A DNA stretch of 64,000 nucleotides. Origin: Carboxylicivirga longa (GTDB taxonomy: Bacteria; Bacteroidota; Bacteroidia; Bacteroidales; Marinilabiliaceae). Both the position numbers and the translations under genes were made by a program. Shown here in pieces: positions 9,236-17,379 of this stretch. The stretch covers positions 372,001 to 436,000 of the forward strand of contig NZ_JBNGOZ010000001.1 of NCBI RefSeq assembly GCF_050589825.1. The letters are read 5' to 3'. The notes below the pieces were generated by a model. The model was not told where the DNA came from and did not search any database. It worked only from the letters and a program-made list of their open reading frames with translations. Every line of letters starts with the position of its first letter. The first letter of the stretch is position 1.

Positions 9236-9475
9236 ATGTCGGAACTAATTCAGTTACAACGAAAAGCTATTACTGGTTATGATTACATTAATACTAAAGA
9301 ATTAGCTGAGATGCTAGGCATTAGCATAAAGACTGTTTATGGCAGGGTGTATAACAGACAAATTCCCTACTATAAGCCTGGTGGAAAGACACTAATGTTT
9401 AAGCTATCAGAAATACAAGAATGGATTAAGGCTGGTCGTCATTCCACGATTGAAGAAATAAGAGAAAGAATTTAA
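9236..9475 (+). CDS. Helix-turn-helix excisionase-like protein with a possibly slipped N-terminus
   Basis: This 79-aa protein has a MerR/Xis-type HTH: INTKELAEMLGISIKTVYGR followed by VYNRQIPYYKPGGKTLMF. It is related in type to the protein at 3513. The ATG at 9236 is used because it is the first in frame. However, the frame stays open upstream and reads KSNEKVLKNLEELNRQ, a natural-looking helix. An ATG at 9178 would supply M-N-K-K ahead of it if one A of the A8 tract at 9184-9191 were absent. The gene may thus be frameshifted, phase-variable or expressed by slippage. Confidence 0.75.
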   Translation: MSELIQLQRKAITGYDYINTKELAEMLGISIKTVYGRVYNRQIPYYKPGGKTLMFKLSEIQEWIKAGRHSTIEEIRERI

Positions 9476-9501
9476 AGTACATCATGTTTTTGTAATAACT
9501 G

Positions 9502-9531
9502 CCCGGTATCAATATAGGTATCGGGTTTTTT
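9502..9531 (+). terminator. Terminator after the HTH gene
   Basis: CCCGGTA (9502-9508) pairs with TATCGGG (9519-9525), then TTTTTT. It is a near copy of the terminator at 9074. Confidence 0.75.
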
Positions 9532-9615
9532 GTTGCCATTTTTTATGTGAGAGTGGAAAAAACAGAAACAAACAGCAATTTTTATTCAAAACATGAATTA
9601 TTCTTACAAAACTGG

Positions 9616-9846
9616 TTACTTAGGTTACTTAGATTACTTAGAAAGATGTAAATAATAGAAAACAAGAGTGTTATATCTATTTACTTTATTCAATCAGGTT
9701 GCTTGGGGTTACTTAGAGTTACTTAGGATTTTGATATTTTCACCATTGGTTACTTAGTTACTTAGGAAATATTATTGTATCGAAAAATATAAACACTTGT
9801 AATTGTGATGGTTAATTCACCTAAGTAACCTAAGTAACTTAAGTAA
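9616..9846. repeat. Iteron-like array, candidate origin or control region
   Basis: Eleven copies of TTACTTAG or a one- to two-base variant occur in about 230 bp. There are three at 9616, 9625 and 9634; three at 9699, 9709 and 9719; two at 9750 and 9758; and three inverted at 9821, 9830 and 9839. Spacing within clusters is 8-10 bp. No gene is seen between 9532 and 10162. Short directly repeated clusters plus an inverted cluster in AT-rich DNA, next to a primase-helicase gene and an HTH gene, resemble an iteron origin or a multi-site operator. Confidence 0.7.
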
Positions 9847-10162
9847 GGGAAATGTAGGTTCTTTGCGTTAGTTTAATTCTTTTTGGCAGGATTGAAAAAG
9901 TTATCTTTACAACATTAGCCGTCAAGGGTATAATTGAACAAGTTATGCCCAAAATATCTCAATGTATTCTACAAGCAAGCCTCTTTCTGAGTCAATATTC
10001 AGTAAAGCTGTCTAAACATGGTCTGAATATATACTCAGGCTATCTAAATATTCAAAAAAGCTTAACAAAGCAGTCTCAGGCTATAAAAATATGGTCATTG
10101 GACTTGCTTTATCTTATGTTTTGCGACCTATCAGGCTTAATTCTTAACCAAAATCCAGCGTT
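9847..10162 (+). other. Non-coding stretch with a doubtful 73-codon ORF
   Basis: The only open frame, 9945-10166, encodes a low-complexity Ile/Leu/Ser-rich peptide unlike any family I know, and it overlaps the next gene by four bases. It contains loosely repeated AATATTCA and CAGGCTAT segments. I regard it as probably not a protein gene. A 16-bp sequence at 9914-9929 is the exact inverse of 4199-4214. Confidence 0.3.
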
Positions 10163-10396
10163 ATGACCATTCGTAGAACCATATTAAAACAAGAGTTGGT
10201 TAAGAAATTATACCCCGATAGCATTTCAGTAAAGTCAGCCATGCAGCAACTCAGGAATGAAATTGAAGTTTGTCCTGAGTTAAAACAACAGATTGAACAG
10301 GCAGGCCATACAAAACGGCATTACTACAACAAGCAACAGCTAATGTTAATTCTTGAACATTTTTGCATTACTCTTGACGAGTTTGACAAATTATAA
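10163..10396 (+). CDS. DUF4248 family protein
   Basis: This 77-aa protein fits the small Bacteroidota family DUF4248: a short basic N-terminus with KQELVKKLYPD, then SAMQQLRNEIEVCPELKQQI and a closing YYNKQQLMLILEHF. These proteins are frequent near phage and mobile-element control regions; their function is unknown. It lies between the iteron region and the defence island. Confidence 0.7.
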   Translation: MTIRRTILKQELVKKLYPDSISVKSAMQQLRNEIEVCPELKQQIEQAGHTKRHYYNKQQLMLILEHFCITLDEFDKL

Positions 10397-10500
10397 ATTG
10401 TAAGGTTATTTAAGTGAATTAATTCAATTGAAATTTCTTATAAAGAATGGTTATGTAGATCTTTACTTGCAAAAACTTAAAAAGAATTAGTTAGTTAATT

Positions 10501-10920
10501 ATGAGTGACGTTCATGATAAAGAAACTAGGAGTTATAATATGTCAAAAATTAAGGGTAAAAATACAAAGCCTGAGATTCTTGTTAGAAAATTCTTGTATA
10601 GTAAGGGTTTTCGATATAGAGTAAATTATTCGGAATTACCTGGTAAACCTGATATTGTTTTGTCAAAATATAAAACGGTGATTTTCATTAACGGTTGTTT
10701 TTGGCATGGTCATGAGAATTGTAAGTACTTCGTTCTGCCTAAAACCAGAACAAAGTGGTGGTCGGATAAAATTAATGCAACCAGGAGTCGAGATTTAGAT
10801 AAAACTAATGAGCTTCAGTTACTTGGGTGGAAAGTGAAAGTGATTTGGGAATGTGAACTAAAAACAGCAAACAGAAGCCAGGTTTTTAAAGATTTAATTG
10901 TATTTTTGATGAAAAAATAG
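10501..10920 (+). CDS. vsr: Very short patch repair endonuclease (Vsr)
   Basis: This 139-aa T:G mismatch nicking enzyme is typical in length. It nicks 5' of T in T:G mispairs that arise when 5-methylcytosine deaminates, and normally accompanies a C5 methyltransferase. The catalytic Asp51 (KPDIVL) and His69 (GCFWHGH) sit at the same positions as in the E. coli enzyme. The Cys-rich zinc site is partly visible (GCFWHGHENCKY). The methyltransferase gene begins three bases after its stop, so they form one transcription unit. Confidence 0.95.
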   Translation: MSDVHDKETRSYNMSKIKGKNTKPEILVRKFLYSKGFRYRVNYSELPGKPDIVLSKYKTVIFINGCFWHGHENCKYFVLPKTRTKWWSDKINATRSRDLDKTNELQLLGWKVKVIWECELKTANRSQVFKDLIVFLMKK

Positions 10921-10923
10921 TAT

Positions 10924-12183
10924 ATGAACTTTATTGATTTATTTTCTGGAGCAGGTGGATTGTCGGAAGGTTTTATTCGGGCAGGTTTTAGTCCAATAGC
11001 TCATGTGGAAATAGATAAGGCGGCCTGTAATACTATGATTACTAGAGCTGCTTACCATTATTTGAAAAAAAACAATAATTTCCAGACTTATATAGATTAT
11101 CTACAAAATAAGATAACTCGAACAGAACTTTATTCTTTACTTCCTAAAGAAGAAAGGGAATCAGTCATAAATTTGCCAATTGGAGATGAAAATAATAAAA
11201 TCATCTTCGATAAGATTGATTCTTTAAAAGGAGATAAAACTATTGATTTTATTATTGGAGGGCCTCCTTGTCAAGCGTATTCTATTGTTGGAAGATCCAG
11301 AGATGAAAATCGAATGAAAGGAGATTCCAGAAATTATTTATTTAAAGAATATGCCAAATTTCTTGAATATTATCAGCCAAAGTTTTTTGTTTTTGAAAAT
11401 GTAATTGGTTTAAAATCAGCCAAAACAGAAGATGGAAAATCCTATCTTCAAATGATGTTGGATTTGTTTAAAGAAAAGGGGTATCATGCAGAATACAAAG
11501 TGTTGGAAGCCAAAGATTTTGGTGTTCTTCAAAACCGACGAAGAATTATCTTAATTGGTAAGAAAAACGGCGAAGAAGGTTTTTATCCTGAATTTGAGAA
11601 AACAGAAACCAAAGTAACTGTTTCGGAAATATTTAAGGATTTACCTCCACTACAAGCCGGAACTGGAGAGTATTATGAAACAAAATATGCCCCATATGAT
11701 GGCAAGTATTTGTACGATAGTCACATCAAAAACGGTTTGGAATTTACAACTCAACATATTGCAAGGCCTCATACAGAACAAGATAAAGGTATTTACAGAC
11801 TTGCAGTTGATAAATGGGAAGATGGTCAACAAAGATTGAATTATAATGATATACCAAAAGAATGGCAAACTCATAATAATAAAAAATCATTTGTTGACAG
11901 GTTTAAAGTAGTAGCTCAGGATTTACCATATTCTCAGACGGTTGTTGCTCATATCTGTAAGGATGGACACTATTATATACATCCTGATAAAACTCAAAAT
12001 CGCTCATTAACACCAAGAGAAGCTGCAAGACTTCAAACTTTTCCAGATGATTTCTTTTTTGAAGGAGTATCAGAAAAACAAAGTAGAACTGCGGCTTATA
12101 AACAAATAGGCAATGCTGTACCTCCGCTTATGGCTGAAAAAATTGCCATTAAGTTAAAGGACATGTATGAACAAGCTAAGTGA
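10924..12183 (+). CDS. dcm: DNA (cytosine-5) methyltransferase
   Basis: This 419-aa enzyme contains all main C5 motifs: I (FIDLFSGAGGLSEGF), IV with catalytic Cys116 in GGPPCQAYS, VI (FVFENV), VIII (QNRRRIILIG), IX (SLTPREAARLQTFPDD) and X (QIGNAVPPLMAEKIA). The target recognition region is roughly residues 220-350. It would modify the host and element DNA to protect it from the neighbouring restriction-like proteins. The specificity is not predictable from sequence alone. The next gene overlaps its end by 17 bases. Confidence 0.95.
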   Translation: MNFIDLFSGAGGLSEGFIRAGFSPIAHVEIDKAACNTMITRAAYHYLKKNNNFQTYIDYLQNKITRTELYSLLPKEERESVINLPIGDENNKIIFDKIDSLKGDKTIDFIIGGPPCQAYSIVGRSRDENRMKGDSRNYLFKEYAKFLEYYQPKFFVFENVIGLKSAKTEDGKSYLQMMLDLFKEKGYHAEYKVLEAKDFGVLQNRRRIILIGKKNGEEGFYPEFEKTETKVTVSEIFKDLPPLQAGTGEYYETKYAPYDGKYLYDSHIKNGLEFTTQHIARPHTEQDKGIYRLAVDKWEDGQQRLNYNDIPKEWQTHNNKKSFVDRFKVVAQDLPYSQTVVAHICKDGHYYIHPDKTQNRSLTPREAARLQTFPDDFFFEGVSEKQSRTAAYKQIGNAVPPLMAEKIAIKLKDMYEQAK

Positions 12184-13648
12184 TTTTATTTCAGAAGAAA
12201 CCCCTCCGAAGGCAAGTGCAATGATTAATACTTTCAGAGCATTTGGATACAATCTTCAAACAGCAATTGCAGATATTATTGACAATAGTATTTCTGCAAA
12301 ATCATCGAATATTTGGGTTGACTATGAGTGGAGAGGTTCTGAATCATGGGTGTCAATTACTGATGACGGAACTGGTATGGATAAAGGTACATTAGTTTCG
12401 GCTATGACTCCTGGGAGTAAAGACCCGAATGAAGATAGGGAACTAAGTGACCTTGGAAGATTTGGTTTAGGATTAAAAACTTCATCTTTCTCTCAATGTA
12501 AAACATTAACAGTAGCTACCAAAAGAAAGGATTATTCAGTATTAAAGCGTTGTTGGGATTTAGATTTTGTAAATGATACTGGGAGATGGTCACTTCTAGA
12601 TTATATTTCAAATGAAACTTACCTAGAGAAACTAAACGTATTGGATAATGGCACTGTGGTTTTATGGGAAAATCTTGACAGGTTGGTTGGAAATTCTCAC
12701 ATTGAAAATGAAGCTGCCAGAAAAGTGTTTCTTGAGGAATTTTTTGCGGTAGAGGAACACCTAAGTCTTGTCTTTCATAGGTACCTTGAAAAGAAAAAAG
12801 TTAAAATCTGGATAAATGGCTTGCAAATAAAACCATGGGATCCTTTCATGAAAGATTCCGAAGGAGGTCAATTAATATGTAATGAGTATTTAGATAATGA
12901 TAGTGTCAATGTAAAATGCTATGTACTCCCCCATATATCGAAAATATCGAAAGATAAACTTGGTGATGCTAAAACTGAAAAGTGGTATGGGTTACAAGGA
13001 TTTTATATCTATCGGAACGAGAGACTTTTACTATTTGGGGATTGGCTAGGATTATTTAATAAAAATGAGCATTACAAAAATGCAAGAATCCTAATTGATA
13101 TTTCGAATAAGCTTGACCATGAATGGAAAATTGATATAAAAAAGGCTACGGCATCTCCATCTGTAAAGGTTAGAAAAGATTTAATTCGACTTGGAAAAAT
13201 GACAAGATTGGCAGCAGGGAAAGTTTACCGATTCAGAGGAAACCAGATAATGCTTGATGATTCCATAAAGAGTTTTAGTTTTCAACCAATTTGGAAAGCT
13301 ACCAAAAAGAGAGATGGCGCTTTTGACTATTACATTAACGAAGACCATCCTGTGTTAGAAAGAATAATGACAAAGGATGTTGTAGAAAGAAAAGATATCA
13401 GAACGATTTTAAAATTAATCGGAGAAACAACCCCTGTTGAGGCAATAATTCAAAATTACAGTGAAAACCCGGAAAGTGTTGAGAGAAGAAAGGAAGAAAA
13501 AGAATTGGAACAAGGTACAATTCAACTTGCCAGGTTAATGTTTGAATCATTAAAGAAATCAGGAGTTTCAAATGATATAGCTGTAAAACAAATTTTAAAT
13601 ATCGAACCTTTTAACGAATTTCCTCAAATTATAGAATACTTAAATTAA
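12167..13648 (+). CDS. MORC/MutL-like GHKL ATPase
   Basis: This 493-aa protein has the GHKL (Hsp90/MutL) ATP-binding fold: Asn40 in DIIDNS (motif N), DDGTGMD at 66-72 and GRFGLGLKT at 98-106. Iyer, Abhiman and Aravind described such ATPases in restriction-modification operons as the bacterial relatives of eukaryotic MORC proteins. There they probably undergo ATP-driven dimerisation on DNA and help the helicase and nuclease act. The start overlaps the methyltransferase, so translation is coupled. Confidence 0.9.
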   Translation: MNKLSDFISEETPPKASAMINTFRAFGYNLQTAIADIIDNSISAKSSNIWVDYEWRGSESWVSITDDGTGMDKGTLVSAMTPGSKDPNEDRELSDLGRFGLGLKTSSFSQCKTLTVATKRKDYSVLKRCWDLDFVNDTGRWSLLDYISNETYLEKLNVLDNGTVVLWENLDRLVGNSHIENEAARKVFLEEFFAVEEHLSLVFHRYLEKKKVKIWINGLQIKPWDPFMKDSEGGQLICNEYLDNDSVNVKCYVLPHISKISKDKLGDAKTEKWYGLQGFYIYRNERLLLFGDWLGLFNKNEHYKNARILIDISNKLDHEWKIDIKKATASPSVKVRKDLIRLGKMTRLAAGKVYRFRGNQIMLDDSIKSFSFQPIWKATKKRDGAFDYYINEDHPVLERIMTKDVVERKDIRTILKLIGETTPVEAIIQNYSENPESVERRKEEKELEQGTIQLARLMFESLKKSGVSNDIAVKQILNIEPFNEFPQIIEYLN

Positions 13649-13649
13649 T

Positions 13650-16409
13650 ATGACTGAATTTTCAAGCGCAAGAAATATAGCACACGTTTTATTACAAAAA
13701 TACAGCCGAAAGGAAGTAACTAATGAATTGATTGTAAAAGAAGTTAATAATCTATCTTTGATGCCTGATTTTAATGGCATTGATAAAGATGAACTTATTT
13801 CGCAATTAGAAGCTGATTTTGAAGTGTATTCAAAAGAGGCAACATTATTAGTTGCAGAAGATGTAAAGCCTTGGCTATATGACGAGAAGTCAAATATTAA
13901 TTTTGACTTATGGAATAGGTATAAAATTTACATGAATCAAAAGGATGCATCCTTCCCAATCGATACGTTGGATGATATCACAGATAAAATTCTGGATAAG
14001 TGTGTCAATCCTAAAGTTGTTGGCCGTTGGGACAGACGTGGTATGGTGGTAGGTAATGTCCAATCTGGAAAAACAGCAAACTATACCGGGCTTATAAACA
14101 AAGCCACAGATGCGGGATACAAACTTATTATTGTTATAGCAGGTATTCATAATACACTTAGAGGGCAAACTCAAGGAAGAATTGACAATGGTTTTATTGG
14201 TAGAGATAGTTCTGACTTTATTAAAAGACAGAAAAATAATAAAACAGGTGTAGGCTATATAAATGCAGATACAGAGATTTATTCATTCACTAATTCTGAC
14301 CCTGATGGTGATTTCAAAAAAAGTATAGCTACACGAATAAATGTTCCAATTGGCGGAAAAAGCCCAACTGTACTTGTCATTAAGAAAAATAAAAGCATTC
14401 TTGAGAACCTTATTCTTTGGCTATTAGGGTTTGCAGATAAGGATGAAAGTGGAGAAAGTAAAATATTTAATGTTCCATTACTATTAATTGATGATGAAGC
14501 AGATAACGCTTCTGTTAACTCGGGAACAGAGCTTGATGTTAAGACAATTAACCGATTAATAAGAACTTTATTAAATCTGTTTAATCAGAATACCTTTATT
14601 GGATATACTGCAACACCTTATGCCAATATCTTTATACCTTCTTCTTGGAGTGAAGATTTGGAAACGATGGTTAAGGATGTAAAGCTAAAAGTTGGAGAAG
14701 ACTTATTTCCTCGTGATTTCATAATTAATATTCCACCGCCATCAAATTACATAGGTGCGACTCAAGTTTTTGGATTTGAGAATGCAGATACAGGTGAAGA
14801 TTATGAGGGTTTGGATATTATCAGACCAACAGAAGACCAGGAACCATACTTTCCCAAAAAGTTAAATAAAACAAATAAAGACGAGCTACCTGAGGATGTT
14901 CCTGCTAGCCTCAAAGAGGCTATTAAAGCTTTCATTTTGACATGTGCGATTAGAAGATTACGAGGTCAAAAAAACAAGCATAATTCCATGCTAATTCATG
15001 TTGCCCTATATGTAGCTTGGATTGATAGAGTTTCTTTGTTGGTTAATGAAATATTAAGAGATTATGCACTCCAAATCAGGTCTGGTCAAGGTTATCTTCT
15101 TGATGAATTAAAAGAACTCTTTGAGACTGATTTTGTGCCTACTACAAATGAAGTAAGTATAAATATACCATATAAAGACCCCAAAATTAAAGAACATTCA
15201 TGGGATGAAGTTCGCTCAGTTTTGGTCGAAGCGGTTACAAAAATAGAAGTTAGAGCGGTTCACGGCACTAAAAACACAAGACATCTTGAATACCATAAGA
15301 TAGAAGATATCAACTATGATGATTACGAAAATGGGTTATCTGTTATTGCAGTTGGAGGTAATAGGCTTGCAAGGGGAATTACCTTAGAAGGTTTATCAGT
15401 CAGCTATTACCTTAGAACTACTCGTTTGTATGATTCTTTAATGCAAATGGGCAGATGGTTTGGTTACAGACCCGGTTATGCGGATTTGTGTCGTCTGTAC
15501 ACAACAGAGCAGTTAGTTAACTGGTACAGGCACGTTACATTAGCTACTGAAGAAATGCGTGCTGATTTTGATGTAATGTCCGCTCAAAATAAAAGACCTG
15601 TTGACTATAGACTTAAAGTCAGAACTCATTCAGGATTGTTAAATATTACTGGAGCGGGTAAAATGCGGGAGCATGAACGGATACAAATAGGGTTTTCAGG
15701 TAAAATTAAACAGACATATCAATTAATTAAGAATGAGGATGCAATTAAAGGTAACTTTAAAACGTTTGAGTCACTTCTTAATAGGATGGATAATCCAACA
15801 TTAAGACATACGACAAAAGCACAAAAAGTTAATGGTATTATCTGGAAGAATGTAGCTCCAGAACTGATTACTGATTTTATATCAGGTTTTAATACTGATT
15901 TACCGGATATCAGGCCTGAAGTTTTAATAAATTACATTAATAAGCAAAACTCAAAAGGTACTCTAAAGGATTGGACTGTTGCTGTAATTTTAAATTCTGA
16001 ATCAGATAACAAAATAAAATTCGATTGTAACGGACAAATAATAGAAGGAGGCTTGCCTTTGAGGAATAGTGTTCCGCCTAATTGCAAGGAATATTTTACT
16101 TTACCAAAGAATAACATCCTAGACAGAAAAGACAGACGACTTGACCTTGATATTGAGAATCCTAATCCAAAAGAAAAGGAAGTAAAACAAGCAAGAGCCA
16201 TATCTGGGAAATCACTACTTGTTATTTACCCACTAGACTGGACAGCAGATGACGGTCTGGTTGATGATATCCCACTGGTTGGATGGGGTATTGTATTCCC
16301 GGAAATTGAGAATGAAGAGAAAGTTGAATTTGCTGCCCGCCCAATGGTCTCAGATTCAGAAGAAGGTCAAACCGATGATGATAACGATTTAGAAAATGGA
16401 GATAAGTAA
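13650..16409 (+). CDS. Z1 domain superfamily II helicase-like ATPase
   Basis: This 919-aa protein has Walker A GNVQSGKT at about residues 135-142, a DDEAD box near 281 and a GYTATP motif III, followed by the Z1 signature AVGGNRLARGITLEGLSVSY and a MGRWFGYRPGYADLCRLY motif. Z1 proteins are putative DNA-translocating ATPases of restriction-like defence operons. It starts one base after the MORC gene stop and overlaps the next gene by 14 bases. Its job here is inferred to be DNA remodelling or translocation for the nuclease. Confidence 0.92.
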   Translation: MTEFSSARNIAHVLLQKYSRKEVTNELIVKEVNNLSLMPDFNGIDKDELISQLEADFEVYSKEATLLVAEDVKPWLYDEKSNINFDLWNRYKIYMNQKDASFPIDTLDDITDKILDKCVNPKVVGRWDRRGMVVGNVQSGKTANYTGLINKATDAGYKLIIVIAGIHNTLRGQTQGRIDNGFIGRDSSDFIKRQKNNKTGVGYINADTEIYSFTNSDPDGDFKKSIATRINVPIGGKSPTVLVIKKNKSILENLILWLLGFADKDESGESKIFNVPLLLIDDEADNASVNSGTELDVKTINRLIRTLLNLFNQNTFIGYTATPYANIFIPSSWSEDLETMVKDVKLKVGEDLFPRDFIINIPPPSNYIGATQVFGFENADTGEDYEGLDIIRPTEDQEPYFPKKLNKTNKDELPEDVPASLKEAIKAFILTCAIRRLRGQKNKHNSMLIHVALYVAWIDRVSLLVNEILRDYALQIRSGQGYLLDELKELFETDFVPTTNEVSINIPYKDPKIKEHSWDEVRSVLVEAVTKIEVRAVHGTKNTRHLEYHKIEDINYDDYENGLSVIAVGGNRLARGITLEGLSVSYYLRTTRLYDSLMQMGRWFGYRPGYADLCRLYTTEQLVNWYRHVTLATEEMRADFDVMSAQNKRPVDYRLKVRTHSGLLNITGAGKMREHERIQIGFSGKIKQTYQLIKNEDAIKGNFKTFESLLNRMDNPTLRHTTKAQKVNGIIWKNVAPELITDFISGFNTDLPDIRPEVLINYINKQNSKGTLKDWTVAVILNSESDNKIKFDCNGQIIEGGLPLRNSVPPNCKEYFTLPKNNILDRKDRRLDLDIENPNPKEKEVKQARAISGKSLLVIYPLDWTADDGLVDDIPLVGWGIVFPEIENEEKVEFAARPMVSDSEEGQTDDDNDLENGDK

Positions 16410-17379
16410 CCTCAAGGAACTATGGTCTAAACAGGTATCAGGCTCTGAAGTTGGCGTAGTAAAAGAAAAGGTAAAGAGCATTCCTCAATTCAATTGCTAT
16501 ATTGGGACTATTTTAGCATCTAAAGCAAAATTGTTTTCTATTGAATTACCTGAAAATATAAAAGTTAACCAAAATTATCTAAAAAGATTTACAGGAGTTG
16601 AAATTCAGTTTTTACCAACCAAAGAGCTAATTATTATTCTCCAGGAAAACGAACTCTTTGATGTATTTGTAATGTTTGTAGAGGACATTATAAAGTCAAT
16701 TTCTATTACTCATGTGCATGAAGAAGCTTTGATACGTATATCTCAAAGAGTATCCTACTGGAAAAGATTATTCGGGAAGTTCACAGGAGGCCTTTTAACT
16801 CCACAACAACAAAGAGGGTTATATGGAGAATTACTTATTCTAGAACATTTGCTGAATGAATGTAAGAATCATACAATGGTTATGGATTCTTGGCAAGCAC
16901 CTACAGCAACAAATCAGGATTTTTATTTCAATACATCTGCAATAGAAGTTAAAACTTCAAAGTCGAACCATCCAAGTATTAAGATTGCGAATGAATTTCA
17001 ACTTGATTGCACTTCTTTTGAACATCTTTATGTGGCATTCATAAAGCTGTCAGAATTGCCAGAAGGAGAAAATACCCTACTAAATAAAATTAACGAAATC
17101 AGAAATATATTAAGATTATCTCCTATTTTAGTTGATGATTTTAACCTGAAGCTATCATTCTTGGGAATAAATTCTGATGTAGAAAGTGAATACAACAAAA
17201 CATCCTACAAGATACGAAAAACCACTTTTTATAAGGTGACAGATGAATTTCCTAAGATAATCTCATCAATGGTTGATAAAGCTGTAACTCATATTTCTTA
17301 TGAGGTATCGCCAAACGAATGTGATGAGTTTGAAGTTTCATCCGAAACAGTATTAAAAGGAATTCTAAATGAAGAATAA
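16396..17379 (+). CDS. PD-(D/E)XK motif protein (DUF4420), putative restriction nuclease
   Basis: In this 327-aa protein a nuclease core is visible: Glu in GLYGELLILE, Asp175 (NQDFYF) and Glu184-V-Lys186 (AIEVKTSK). This family is found beside Z1 ATPases and AIPR proteins, and is the likely DNA-cutting component of the system. Both ends overlap neighbours (14 bases with Z1, 11 with AIPR), which supports a fixed complex or pathway. Confidence 0.88.
   Translation: MEISNLKELWSKQVSGSEVGVVKEKVKSIPQFNCYIGTILASKAKLFSIELPENIKVNQNYLKRFTGVEIQFLPTKELIIILQENELFDVFVMFVEDIIKSISITHVHEEALIRISQRVSYWKRLFGKFTGGLLTPQQQRGLYGELLILEHLLNECKNHTMVMDSWQAPTATNQDFYFNTSAIEVKTSKSNHPSIKIANEFQLDCTSFEHLYVAFIKLSELPEGENTLLNKINEIRNILRLSPILVDDFNLKLSFLGINSDVESEYNKTSYKIRKTTFYKVTDEFPKIISSMVDKAVTHISYEVSPNECDEFEVSSETVLKGILNEE

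Noticed and set aside
9178..9236. A-AAA-AAG at the A8 tract as a dnaX-like -1 frameshift site
   Set aside because: The heptamer is in phase with the ATG at 9178, but a -1 slip enters a different frame from the HTH gene. Reaching the HTH frame needs +1 (or loss of one A), so a -1 site does not explain it.
9616..9846. Short repeats as CRISPR
   Set aside because: Units are only 8-10 bp, partly inverted, with no spacer structure and no cas genes nearby.
9945..10166. 73-codon ORF upstream of DUF4248
   Set aside because: Low-complexity composition, no family resemblance and a repeated-segment look suggest non-coding control DNA.
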